Source: Actinomycetota bacterium (lineage in GTDB: Bacteria; Actinomycetota; Acidimicrobiia; Acidimicrobiales; Acidimicrobiaceae). Taken from it: DNA of 38,241 bases. The stretch lies in NCBI GenBank assembly GCA_027320695.1, contig DAHVKW010000005.1, positions 1-38,241 on the forward strand, in the 5' to 3' direction. Position 1 is the first letter of the stretch. Every line of letters begins with the position of its first letter. The notes beneath the pieces are model-generated. The model made no database searches, had not been told where the DNA came from, and saw only the letters and a program-made list of their open reading frames with translations. Shown piece after piece: positions 27,242 to 36,621 of this stretch. A program made the translations under genes and the position numbers.

Positions 27242-27826
27242 CTACGCCCAATATGAAAGAGTATTCATTGCTCCATCGTGGTTGCGGCCGTCATCCAGCG
27301 AAGCGCTAGCGAACCCGAAATACAACCAACCCACTATCATGTCTGTTTCTTTGAGCATGAGGGCAGCCTTGACGAACGGATCATAGCTTGCCTCCCCAGT
27401 CCGCCACATCGAGCCTACCTCGAGCGCCGTCGCAGCGAGAAGCATGTTCTCGCATGCGGCAGCTGTTGCGGCAAACTGTTCGATTGCCGGGATTGAGCTC
27501 TCCTCGTCAATGGCGGCGCATACAGCGACAACCAGCGGAGCTCTAAGCAGCTTGCCCTGCTCCTTTTCGATTTGGCTGGCCGTTGCTGTCAAACCCTGCC
27601 GCTCAAGTCGTGCCTGCATTGCCTGGGCCAAGACCAAGCCAAATTTCCGGCGAGCGTCGCCTTGGAAAACTATGAACCTCCATGGCTTGAGATGGCCATG
27701 ATCGGGTGCCGCTGCTCCGGCTTTGATGATAGTTTCTAGTTGCTCTTGGTTTGGCGCCGGTTCGCTGAGACGGCCTACCGAGTGCCTGTCCCAAATGGCT
27801 GACAAAATCGGCTGGGGTTGGTTCAT
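27242..27826 (-). CDS. Nitroreductase family protein
   Basis: 194 aa; RHSVGRLSEPAPNQEQLETIIKAGAAAPDHGHLKPWRFIVF. Confidence 0.88.
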   Translation of the reverse strand: MNQPQPILSAIWDRHSVGRLSEPAPNQEQLETIIKAGAAAPDHGHLKPWRFIVFQGDARRKFGLVLAQAMQARLERQGLTATASQIEKEQGKLLRAPLVVAVCAAIDEESSIPAIEQFAATAAACENMLLAATALEVGSMWRTGEASYDPFVKAALMLKETDMIVGWLYFGFASASLDDGRNHDGAMNTLSYWA

Positions 27827-27871
27827 CTGGCTTGAATTCCCTTGAACTGTTTCAATTGATACTAGCCATAC

Positions 27872-28468
27872 TTACCAACCGCGGGCGATCCATTCGGAGA
27901 GGTTGGGCGATTCCCGGCCGATCGTAGTGGAGGTACCGTGGCCCGGAAGCACTATGGTCTGGCCAGGGAACTTGGAAAAGAGCCTGTTCTCGATCGAACT
28001 TATGATACTTGGAAAATCTCCGCCTTCAAAATGGGTAGCACCAGGGCCGCCAGGGAACAGGGTGTCCCCGCTGAAGACGATGTTGTGCCCGTTTACCGAA
28101 AAGCAAACCGAGCCCGGGGTGTGTCCAGGCGTCTTGATTGCTCTTAGTCTCAGTTTCCCTACTGCAAATTCTTCGTCGTCTTCGATCAGATAGTCGTAGC
28201 TTGGCAGCATATTCGCGTCGTTCTGGCCAATTCCAACGCTATAGCCAGCCTCGCGGAGTTTTTCAACTGCGCCGATGTGATCCCAATGGCCGTGAGTTTC
28301 GACGATTGTCGTGACGCTAAGGTCGTTCGAAAATTCCAGGAGTTTCTCATGTTCATTGGCCGCGTCTACAAGAATCGACTCCTTGGTGTCGGAGCATCTT
28401 ATGACGTAGACATTGTTGTCAAGGGGTCCTACTACCAGTTTGTAGACTTCCAGGCCTTCTTCTGACAT
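27872..28468 (-). CDS. MBL-fold metallo-hydrolase (glyoxalase II-like)
   Basis: Start MSEEGLEVYKLVVGPLDNNVYVI at 28468; VETHGHWDHIGA, TPGHTPGSVCF, FSGDTLFPGG, LPGHGTSTTI. Confidence 0.9.
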   Translation of the reverse strand: MSEEGLEVYKLVVGPLDNNVYVIRCSDTKESILVDAANEHEKLLEFSNDLSVTTIVETHGHWDHIGAVEKLREAGYSVGIGQNDANMLPSYDYLIEDDEEFAVGKLRLRAIKTPGHTPGSVCFSVNGHNIVFSGDTLFPGGPGATHFEGGDFPSIISSIENRLFSKFPGQTIVLPGHGTSTTIGRESPNLSEWIARGW

Positions 28469-28625
28469 GAAAGGTATGAATTGCAAATTCCCTCCTAGGT
28501 GTGCGTGGTAACTGGCCGTGGAGTACATTAGTGTCAGGTTTGTTTAACAGGTTACTTGAACGATCTGCGCGACAAAACCCGTTCGTGGGGGCGGGAAAGG
28601 ATGGTGCTGACGGCGAAGCCGTTGG

Positions 28626-28653
28626 GTGCTATAGGGGAATATATGTGCTATAG
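28626..28653. repeat. Direct repeat GTGCTATAG x2 with 19-nt period
   Basis: GTGCTATAG at 28626-28634 and 28645-28653. Confidence 0.7.
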
Positions 28654-28670
28654 CCGGAAGATAGGCTGAC

Positions 28671-28892
28671 ATGGTGAGCATTGCGCAGTTGTTGGACATC
28701 CAAGCCGAGAACACCAAGAGCCAAGTGCTCTTTGCCTGTACCCCCAATGAGCATGGCCCTCAGCCGGATGTTGCCGCAGTGAAAGGCATTGTCGCCGCAC
28801 TGGTTGCAGTCGCGGGACGCAGAGGGAGAGAGCACCTGTTTGTGCACAGCGGCCCGGCGGAGCGTCAACTCATGAAAGAAAAAGTGGCATGA
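28671..28892 (+). CDS. Small hypothetical protein (73 aa)
   Basis: Open frame only; no recognised motif and only a weak SD; an overlapping opposite-strand ORF exists. Confidence 0.3.
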   Translation: MVSIAQLLDIQAENTKSQVLFACTPNEHGPQPDVAAVKGIVAALVAVAGRRGREHLFVHSGPAERQLMKEKVA

Positions 28893-28996
28893 GCCGTTGC
28901 CATTCGGAAAGCCCTTCCCTTTTGGAAGGGGAAGAAGTCAAGTATTAACCATCCTGATAGATGGTAAGTAAAGTTCTAGTCGGCACGGGAGCTGAA

Positions 28997-30109
28997 GTGA
29001 ATTTCGCCTTCAACGAGGAACAGGAAGAATTCAGGCGTTCAGTTCGTCGCTTTCTTCAGGACAAGTCACCGGTATCTGAAGTTAGGCGTTTGATGGAGAC
29101 TGATGAAGGTTTCGATCCTGGCGTATGGAACCAGATGGCAAATCAGCTTGGCCTGACAGGGGTCACTATTCCGGAGAAATTCGGAGGCCTGGGCTATGGG
29201 CAGGTTGAGCTCGGCATAGTTTTTGAAGAGATGGGAAGGGCATTGCTGTGTGCGCCATATTTCTCCACCGTCGCTCTTGGGGTAAATCTCATGCTCGAGA
29301 GCGGGGATGAAGCTGCATGCTCGACATATCTCCCCTTGGTAGCTTCCGGCGAGGTCCGGCTAGCTGTGGCAGCAAACGAGTCGCTATCCGATTGGTCGAT
29401 CGATGAAATCGTCACAATGTCCAAGGGGGGAGTCGAGACGACTATCAGCGGTTCCAAACCATATGTTGTAGATGGGCTTACGGCTACGCATATTCTTGTT
29501 CTGGCATCTAATCCTGAGGGAGCCGGTCTTTACATTGTCGACGGTTCAGATCCTTCTTTGCGTAAGACGCTGCAACCTTCTCTAGACCAAACGAGAAAGT
29601 TAGCCGTTTTGACCTTTGATTCCACGCCAGCCAGGCTGATCGGTTCAGCTAGCGGCGGATCGTCCTATTACGAGGGAATGCTGGCCAAAGCATTGGTATC
29701 TCTGGCATCGGAGCAGGTTGGAGGTGCCCAACGCATACTTGAAATGGCAGTTGAATATGCGAAAACGAGGAACCAGTTTGGCAGGCCCATCGGATCTTTT
29801 CAAGCCATTAAACACAAGTGTGCGGACATGTTGGTAGATGTCGAGTCGGCTAAATCGGCTGCTTATTATGCCAGCTGGGTTGTGAACAATGACCCAGCCG
29901 AGTTGCCGACCGCGGCTTACTTGGCCAAGGCGTTCTGTTCCGAGGCGTATTTTTCGGCCGCGGCAGAAAATATTCAGATTCATGGGGGGATCGGCTTCAC
30001 TTGGGAACATGACGCCCATCTTTATTTCAAGAGGGCGAAATCCTCTGAGATCATGTTTGGCTCGCCCGCGTTTTATAGGGAAAAGCTTGCTCAAGCCATT
30101 GGCATCTAG
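28997..30109 (+). CDS. Acyl-CoA dehydrogenase
   Basis: Start GTG 28997 (MNFAFNEEQEEFRRSVRRFL) with GGGAG upstream; QFGRPIGSFQAIKHKCADMLVDVE, IQIHGGIGFTWEHDAHLYFKRAK. Confidence 0.92.
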   Translation: MNFAFNEEQEEFRRSVRRFLQDKSPVSEVRRLMETDEGFDPGVWNQMANQLGLTGVTIPEKFGGLGYGQVELGIVFEEMGRALLCAPYFSTVALGVNLMLESGDEAACSTYLPLVASGEVRLAVAANESLSDWSIDEIVTMSKGGVETTISGSKPYVVDGLTATHILVLASNPEGAGLYIVDGSDPSLRKTLQPSLDQTRKLAVLTFDSTPARLIGSASGGSSYYEGMLAKALVSLASEQVGGAQRILEMAVEYAKTRNQFGRPIGSFQAIKHKCADMLVDVESAKSAAYYASWVVNNDPAELPTAAYLAKAFCSEAYFSAAAENIQIHGGIGFTWEHDAHLYFKRAKSSEIMFGSPAFYREKLAQAIGI

Positions 30110-30218
30110 CGCGGGGTTTGTTTCGCCTCTGCGACCAGCAACTGGCGCGACATACCGGGGGCGGGCTGGAGCGAGCCCAATGACCAGTCGTTAATCTTGA
30201 AACCTTGAGAGGTCAAAA

Positions 30219-30971
30219 TTGGAAGTTGAGATCGAAGGAAATCAGGGAAGCATCCTTGGCTATCTTTCGCAGAGTAGCTCTAAGGCTAAGCATTCAGGGC
30301 AGGGAGGCCAGACTCTGATCCTGAATTTCGGGATGCCAGTCGCACAGCCTGTAGCTGGAACTGACTTATTCCACAAGGAATTTGTAGAGAGAATCGCCAG
30401 CCAGTCCGGATGGACGGTCCTCTCACTTGTTTGCTCTGGAATTGACGGGTCAGCTGGCAGGTTTTCACCAATGAATTGGTGCCGCGATTTGGAGTCCTCC
30501 ATCAAATATGCAATTGACGCTGACCAGGCTAAGTCGGTGCTGCTGGTTGGCTATGATTTCGCGGCGTCATTATGCTTGTACGTTGCATCACGGTTCGAGT
30601 CCGCAAGGGGCGTGGCAACCATTTCACCGGTTTTCGACCTGGCCGCATATGCCGAAAAGCCACAGTTGCTTGCGCGTAGAGCCCAGTCCGTCGGGATCAG
30701 GGTGCCAACAAAGTTGTCGGAGATCGATTTATGGACGAAGGAGTTGGACGAACTCAATCCTGCCAAATCGGCCGAATTGATTGGCTCAAAACAGTGGCTC
30801 GTGATACATGGCCGCGACGATGAAATAGTAACTGACGCTAATCTCAGAGAGTTTTTAACTGTTTCTGGCGTGACCGCGGAAGCCCACACGCTTGCCGCGG
30901 GCGAGCATCAGCTAATCTCTGATCCTCGGATGATGGCGATACTTCTCGGATGGATGGAGCGAAATAACTAG
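30219..30971 (+). CDS. Alpha/beta hydrolase fold protein
   Basis: 250 aa; VLLVGYDFAASLCLYVA, WLVIHGRDDEIV, LAAGEHQLI; TTG start. Confidence 0.7.
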   Translation: MEVEIEGNQGSILGYLSQSSSKAKHSGQGGQTLILNFGMPVAQPVAGTDLFHKEFVERIASQSGWTVLSLVCSGIDGSAGRFSPMNWCRDLESSIKYAIDADQAKSVLLVGYDFAASLCLYVASRFESARGVATISPVFDLAAYAEKPQLLARRAQSVGIRVPTKLSEIDLWTKELDELNPAKSAELIGSKQWLVIHGRDDEIVTDANLREFLTVSGVTAEAHTLAAGEHQLISDPRMMAILLGWMERNN

Positions 30972-31606
30972 CTGGCTAAAGCCTCATCGATCGCTGTCCT
31001 AAGCTTCTTTGCGGCCTCCCGTGGGTCAGACGCCTCAGTCAGATACCGCACCACGACGAAGTGGCGAATTCCTCGGGCGACGAGGTCTTTAATGGCTTCC
31101 GGCTGAACTCCTCCAGTGACGAATACCGGTCTAGGCGATAGCAACGAGGCTTGCTCGGCGTAGCCGATTCCGGTTCCAGCTCTTCCGGGCTTGGTAGGGG
31201 TTGCCGATATCGGCCCTGCAGAGATGTAGTCAATATCCTTTGCAAGGCTGTCCTGCAGCTCGCTGTGATCATGAGTTGAAAGCCCTACCAGGGCTTCTGG
31301 AATAATTTTATGCACAAGATCAACATCTACATCATCCTGGCCTACATGAACACCATCCGCCCCAACTTCGAGGGCAATGTCTGGACGGTCATTGACAAAG
31401 AACGGCACACCAAAATCATGGGCGATCTGCTTGACTTCTTTGGCATGACGAATTATCGTCCGCGCATCCGCGTATTTCTCCCTTAGCTGGATGACCTCAA
31501 CCCCGCCTTGAATGGTTTCGGAAACAAATCTGGTTAAGTCGTCTCTAATCCCGGTACATAAATACAGATGTTTTGCGGAAAGGTCAAATTTAGGACCGTT
31601 GCTCAT
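30968..31606 (-). CDS. thiE: Thiamine phosphate synthase ThiE
   Basis: 212 aa; VEVIQLREKYADA, FFVNDRPDIALEVGADGVHVGQDD, YISAGPISATPTKP, VFVTGGV. Confidence 0.94.
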   Translation of the reverse strand: MSNGPKFDLSAKHLYLCTGIRDDLTRFVSETIQGGVEVIQLREKYADARTIIRHAKEVKQIAHDFGVPFFVNDRPDIALEVGADGVHVGQDDVDVDLVHKIIPEALVGLSTHDHSELQDSLAKDIDYISAGPISATPTKPGRAGTGIGYAEQASLLSPRPVFVTGGVQPEAIKDLVARGIRHFVVVRYLTEASDPREAAKKLRTAIDEALAS

Positions 31607-32178
31607 TTGTGCGCTTTGCTCGTGGCTTTCATCTCTGTTTTGAATTCCCTGACTTTAGCCAGCGAGTCCATGTCTGTGATATCTGCGATGGAGCGGAATG
31701 ACCCAGGCTCTCCAAAAGGTTCAGATGCCTCCCGCCATCCAGGAACGTCAACTCCTAGCTGCTTTCCCAGCAGCGCTACGAATATCTTGGCTTTCATCGC
31801 CCCAAACCCAGGCAGGTCCTTTATTCTGTTCAGAAGCTCGGCGCCGCCTTTGGCATTTTGCCATATCTGGATGGCGTCATTTCCGTACTTATCGGCGACG
31901 ACTCTACAGACCTCTTGAACCCGTTTTGCCATTGCGGCCGGGAATCTATGCAGCGCTGGCTTTTCGGAGAAGATATTCTCCAGTTCGCCGGGATCGAGCG
32001 ACGCGATATAGCTGGCGTCCAGCTCTCTGCCGAGACGTTGCCTCAATAGAAGAGGCGCCAAAAATGCCTTCTCTAGTGTTATCTGCTGGTCAAGCACAAG
32101 CCCGATGAGCAGGGCAAGAGGCGAGTCGGAGAGGAGCTGGTCAGCGTCGCGGTTTTGCGCGATTACAAGTTTTGGCAT
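31603..32178 (-). CDS. HhH-GPD superfamily base-excision repair-type protein
   Basis: Start MPKLVIAQNRDADQLLSDSPLALLIGLVLDQQITLEKAF at 32178; LPGFGAMKAKIFVALLGKQLGVDVPGW. Confidence 0.85.
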   Translation of the reverse strand: MPKLVIAQNRDADQLLSDSPLALLIGLVLDQQITLEKAFLAPLLLRQRLGRELDASYIASLDPGELENIFSEKPALHRFPAAMAKRVQEVCRVVADKYGNDAIQIWQNAKGGAELLNRIKDLPGFGAMKAKIFVALLGKQLGVDVPGWREASEPFGEPGSFRSIADITDMDSLAKVREFKTEMKATSKAHK

Positions 32179-32312
32179 ATTTGGCGTGCTCCTTGGGATT
32201 TCTAAAAGTAACATTGCTGGATCTGTCAGCTAAGACGAATAACCGAAAAACATGTCTGTCGATCGGTATCGGTAATTTCGACGATAGGACTCGAAAGCCT
32301 TTGGTCTCCCGT

Positions 32313-35039
32313 CTAGACGTTGGCTCTCATGGGATCGACCGCGTTCGGATCGATTCCTAGGCTATTTATGGCATCCTGGACTTCTTCGGGCTTTGCCACT
32401 CCACTCGACATCAACCCGTATAAGACCGAAACGACAATATGGGCGGCATCGATCTCAAAATGACGCCTAAGGGCTTCGCGGGTGTCAGATCTTCCGAAAC
32501 CGTCGGTTCCCAGCGGGATGAACACCTCGCGAGGCACAAATCTGGCTATTTGATCGGGAACTATTTTCATGAAGTCTGTAACAGCTACTACCGGTCCTTC
32601 TCCCTGCGAAAGGATTTGAGTTACGTAAGGAGTTTTAGGAGTCGAGGTGGGATTGAGGCGGTTCCACCTTTCGGTCTCGAGCCCGTCTTCCCTTAGACCT
32701 TTATACGAGGTGACCGAGTATAAAGTCGCGGCAACGTTGTAGTCGTTGGCAAGGATTTCCTGTGCCTGCTGGGCCAAATGCCACGTTGGGCCGGAGAAGA
32801 GGATCGTCGCCTTGCGGGGTATTTCGACGCTGGAAACCGTTGGTGGTTCGAGCCACTTGTAGATTCCCTTGATCACGCCTTCTTGAATTTCCTCGAGTGT
32901 TGAGCCCTCTGGAAGCGACGGTTGCACATAATTTTCGTTATAGAGGGTTATGTAGTAGATGCAGTCCCTCGCGTTTTCGCCATACATGTCTTCGAAGCCG
33001 TGCCTGATGAGAATTCCAAGCTCATAGGCAAAGGACGGGTCGTAAGCCATGATGCTTGGAACAGTTGATGCCAGGACATGTGAATGTCCGTCGGCATGCT
33101 GTAAGCCTTCGCCGAGAAGAGTCGTTCGTCCAGCGGTGGCTGCCAGAAGGAATCCCTTTGCCCTCGCGTCGCTTGCCGCCCAAATCAGATCTCCAGTCCT
33201 TTGGAATCCGAACATCGAATAGAAAATGTACATCGGTACCATCGGCTGGCCAAAGTTGGCGTATGACGTTCCCGCCGCCGTAAACGAGGCCATTGACCCA
33301 GGCTCTGTGATTCCTTCTTCAAGGATTTGGCCGTCCGTAGACTCTGCATAGGAAAGCAAGAGGCCCGCATCGACCGGCGTGTATCTTTGCCCTTGCGAGG
33401 AGTAAATCTTCACCTCTTTGAAAAGGGCATCGAGGCCAAAGGTTCGCGCCTCGTCCGGAACGATCGGTACGATGCGCCGCCCGACTGAAGGATCTCTTAC
33501 CAGGTTGCGAAGCATTTTGGCGAATACCATGGTTGTAGATACCGGAAGCTTGGCGGAACCCAGGAGAAACTCGGAAATAGTTTCCATCTTTGGCGGTTCA
33601 AGAGGCTTGGATCGAACAACCCTGGCCGGAACTGGGCCGCCAAGAGATGTTCTGCGCGAGATCATGTATTCGAATTCCGCTGAGCCTTCCTTGGGTCGAT
33701 AGTAAGGAGGAAGTTTGTTGTCGAGCAGCTCTTCTGGTATCTCATCCTTTAACCTCAGGCGATCTCTAAGCTTGAGGAGCTGGGCCTTGTTCATCTTCTT
33801 GATCTGGTGGGTAGCGTTACGGGCCTCGATCTCTGGACCGAGCGTCCAACCTTTGATCGTCTTCGCAAGAATCACCGTCGGAGCGCCAACATTTTCAGTG
33901 GCAGCTTTGTAGGCGGCATACAGCTTTCGATAATCGTGGCCACCTCTAGGCAGATCCTCGAGCTCCTTGTCAGTCATGTGCTCAACCATCTTGCGCAAGC
34001 GAGGGTCAGGTCCGAAGAAGTGTTCCCTGATGTATTCGCCGCTTTCAGTGGCGTATTTCTGAAAATCGCCGTCGACTGTTGTGTTCATTCTGTTCAGCAG
34101 AACCCCGTCGGTGTCTTGAGCCAAAAGCTTGTCCCACCCGCGTCCCCAGATTACCTTTATCACATTCCAGCCGGCACCGCGAAATACGGCTTCAAGCTCC
34201 TGGATAATCTTCCCGTTGCCTCGAACCGGACCATCCAGTCTCTGAAGATTGCAGTTGACCACGAAGATGAGATGGTCCAACTTCTCCCTGGATGCGAGGG
34301 AAAGGGCACCAAGTGTTTCTGGCTCGTCAACCTCTCCGTCGCCGACGAAGCACCAGACTCTGCTGGAGGAGGTGTCAGCTATGCGGCGATGCTCAATATA
34401 TTTGTTGAACCTTGCTTGGTATATGGCGGTAATGGGGCCAAGACCCATAGAAACGGTTGGGAACTGCCAGAGGTCTGGCATTAGACGAGGATGGGGATAC
34501 GACGACAGTCCGTTCCCGGCGACTTCCTGGCGGAAATTATCAAGCTGGGTTTCGCTGATACGTCCTTCCAGAAACGCTCTGGCGTAGATTCCGGGAGATG
34601 CGTGGCCCTGGATGAATACCTGGTCGCCAAAGTTCCCGTCTGCCTTTCCCCGGAAGAAGTGGTTGAAGCCAACTTCGTAGAGCGATGCGGATGACGCATA
34701 AGTGGCGAGGTGTCCGCCAATGCCGTCGGAGAGGATGTTTGCCCGCGTGACCATAACTGCGGCATTCCACCTAATGAAGGCTCTGATGCGCCTTTCCATA
34801 TACTCGTCTCCAGGAAACCAAGGTTCCTGCTCGGGCGGGATGGTATTGATGTACGGGCTCGACACCGAGGCAGGGAATCCGACCTGGTTCTCTCTCGCTT
34901 TTTCCAGAAGCTTCATCATGAGGTAGGTCGCCCGTGGACGTCCCTTGGCATCAATAACTGAAGCTAGTGAGTCAACCCATTCCTGTGTTTCCTCGGGATC
35001 AGTATCTGGCAATTGATGAGAAAATCCGTCGAATATCAC
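32313..35039 (-). CDS. aceE: Pyruvate dehydrogenase E1 component, homodimeric type
   Basis: 908 aa; ETQEWVDSLASVIDAKG, DGGHLATYASSASLYEVGFNHFFRG-like, CFVGDGEVDEPETLGALSLASREKLDHLIFVVNCNLQRLDGPVRGNGKI. Confidence 0.97.
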   Translation of the reverse strand: MIFDGFSHQLPDTDPEETQEWVDSLASVIDAKGRPRATYLMMKLLEKARENQVGFPASVSSPYINTIPPEQEPWFPGDEYMERRIRAFIRWNAAVMVTRANILSDGIGGHLATYASSASLYEVGFNHFFRGKADGNFGDQVFIQGHASPGIYARAFLEGRISETQLDNFRQEVAGNGLSSYPHPRLMPDLWQFPTVSMGLGPITAIYQARFNKYIEHRRIADTSSSRVWCFVGDGEVDEPETLGALSLASREKLDHLIFVVNCNLQRLDGPVRGNGKIIQELEAVFRGAGWNVIKVIWGRGWDKLLAQDTDGVLLNRMNTTVDGDFQKYATESGEYIREHFFGPDPRLRKMVEHMTDKELEDLPRGGHDYRKLYAAYKAATENVGAPTVILAKTIKGWTLGPEIEARNATHQIKKMNKAQLLKLRDRLRLKDEIPEELLDNKLPPYYRPKEGSAEFEYMISRRTSLGGPVPARVVRSKPLEPPKMETISEFLLGSAKLPVSTTMVFAKMLRNLVRDPSVGRRIVPIVPDEARTFGLDALFKEVKIYSSQGQRYTPVDAGLLLSYAESTDGQILEEGITEPGSMASFTAAGTSYANFGQPMVPMYIFYSMFGFQRTGDLIWAASDARAKGFLLAATAGRTTLLGEGLQHADGHSHVLASTVPSIMAYDPSFAYELGILIRHGFEDMYGENARDCIYYITLYNENYVQPSLPEGSTLEEIQEGVIKGIYKWLEPPTVSSVEIPRKATILFSGPTWHLAQQAQEILANDYNVAATLYSVTSYKGLREDGLETERWNRLNPTSTPKTPYVTQILSQGEGPVVAVTDFMKIVPDQIARFVPREVFIPLGTDGFGRSDTREALRRHFEIDAAHIVVSVLYGLMSSGVAKPEEVQDAINSLGIDPNAVDPMRANV

Positions 35040-35110
35040 GTCTTTCGCGCCTCCACTCTTTAGGGGTTAAATAAAGTAGTCCAAAGCGATTAATTGCCAC
35101 TTAGGGCACC

Positions 35111-35139
35111 TTGACAGCCTATGGTTAACCGGATCAGAT
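35111..35139 (+). promoter_or_regulatory. Candidate promoter for rnhA (TTGACA-17 nt-TCAGAT)
   Basis: Perfect -35 hexamer, 17-nt spacer, partial -10, in the divergent aceE/rnhA gap. Confidence 0.4.
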
Positions 35140-35250
35140 TCGTATTCAACAACTTGTTTTGTGTTCAACTATTAATTTTTTCTAAACCTATTTTAATAAT
35201 CTAGGACGATATGCAGAATTTAATTGCAGCGCCGGACGAGAGGCTCGAAG

Positions 35251-35718
35251 ATGACCTTAATTATTTATACCGACGGAGCATGCTACGGGAATCCAGGTCC
35301 CGGTGGTTGGGCATGGGTCAGGGAGAACGGGGTTTCCGGCGGAGGCTACGAGTTGCATACTACCAACCAGCGCATGGAAGCAATGGCGGTTCTTGAAGCC
35401 CTGAGAATGCACGATGGCGAACTTGCAATATATTCCGACTCTGCTTATGTAGTGAGCTGTTTTCAAAGCAGCTGGTGGAAAAGTTGGGAAGCCAAGGGAT
35501 GGAGGAATGCCAAAGGCGCGCCAGTGGCAAATCAGGATATTTGGCGGCCGCTTATTCAGCTCTATAAAGAAAGGCAAAAGGTGGCTTTTCATAAGGTGAA
35601 AGGCCATTCCGGCGTTGCGCTTAATGAGAAGGCTGACCAACTCGCAAATGAACAGGCAGCGATTGCCGTCGCGCTGGGAAAGAGCGAGTCGAATTCTGGC
35701 CAAGGGAGGCTTTTCTAA
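35251..35718 (+). CDS. rnhA: Ribonuclease HI
   Basis: 155 aa from ATG 35251; IIYTDGACYGNPGPGGWAWV, TTNQRMEAMAVLEAL, IYSDSAYVV, KVKGHSGVALNEKADQLANEQA. Confidence 0.95.
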   Translation: MTLIIYTDGACYGNPGPGGWAWVRENGVSGGGYELHTTNQRMEAMAVLEALRMHDGELAIYSDSAYVVSCFQSSWWKSWEAKGWRNAKGAPVANQDIWRPLIQLYKERQKVAFHKVKGHSGVALNEKADQLANEQAAIAVALGKSESNSGQGRLF

Positions 35719-35814
35719 AAAGTTGTTAAGCGTTTATTCCACACCTTGGAGGAGTTCTCCAGCCATTTCATGCGGGGCCTTGTCAGAACGGTATTTTCAC
35801 TCTAAGTTGGGGTC

Positions 35815-36582
35815 ATGGATATCTCAAAGCTTTCCGCATTCGTTACCGGGGGCGCTTCAGGTTTAGGTGCCGCAACCGCAAAGCATCTAGCTGAGCTCGG
35901 AGCTGTAGTCACAATTTTCGATCGAGACGAAGCGCATGCAAAGGCCAAAGCCGAGGAGCTTGGTGGTTCCGTAGCCTGGGCTGCCGGTGACGTAACAAGC
36001 GAATCCGATGTTAGGCAGGCGCTGGAAGGGTCAATGGTGCGGCGCCCTCTTCGGGTAGTTGTCAACTGTGCGGGCATAGGTCATATTGAGCGGGTTGTCA
36101 GCCGAGATGGCCTGCCTCATGATCTAGCGGCTTTCGAAAAGATCATTCGGTTCAACCTCATCGGGACCTTCAACGTTCTCAGGTTGGCGTCGTCTCTCAT
36201 GGCATCGAATGACCCTGTCGATGATGATGAGCGAGGCGTTATCATCAATACCGCTTCAGTCGCCGCCTACGAAGGTCAAATTGGTCAAGTTGCCTACTCC
36301 GCGTCCAAGGGAGGGTTAGTGGGGCTCACGCTCCCGGCTGCCAGAGATCTCTCCAGCGTGGGAATCCGAGTGATGACGATTGCGCCCGGGATAATCGATA
36401 CGCCGCTGCTTGGCCAGCTTCCCCAAGAGGTACGGGCAGCGCTTGCGGCCGGCGTCCCGTTCCCAAAGAGGCTCGGTGCTCCTCAGGATTACGCGGTTTT
36501 AGTGGAGATGATCGTGAGGAATGGCTATCTGAATGGTGATGTGATCAGATTGGACGGAGCGCTCCGGATGGCTCCAAAATAG
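35815..36582 (+). CDS. SDR family oxidoreductase (3-hydroxyacyl-CoA dehydrogenase type 2-like)
   Basis: 255 aa; TGGASGLGAATAKHLAELGA, NCAGIG, NTASVAAYEGQIGQVAYSASKGGLVGLTLPAARDLSSVGIRV. Confidence 0.93.
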   Translation: MDISKLSAFVTGGASGLGAATAKHLAELGAVVTIFDRDEAHAKAKAEELGGSVAWAAGDVTSESDVRQALEGSMVRRPLRVVVNCAGIGHIERVVSRDGLPHDLAAFEKIIRFNLIGTFNVLRLASSLMASNDPVDDDERGVIINTASVAAYEGQIGQVAYSASKGGLVGLTLPAARDLSSVGIRVMTIAPGIIDTPLLGQLPQEVRAALAAGVPFPKRLGAPQDYAVLVEMIVRNGYLNGDVIRLDGALRMAPK

Positions 36583-36621
36583 TCCTCGAAATAGCTTAAA
36601 GTTATGGTCTAGTCTTGCAAG

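Noticed and set aside
30590-30610. tRNA T-loop-like string cggttcgagtcc
   Set aside because: Inside the alpha/beta hydrolase CDS and without acceptor or anticodon stems.
33807-34484. 225-aa plus-strand ORF
   Set aside because: Lies wholly antisense within aceE with no protein-family motifs.
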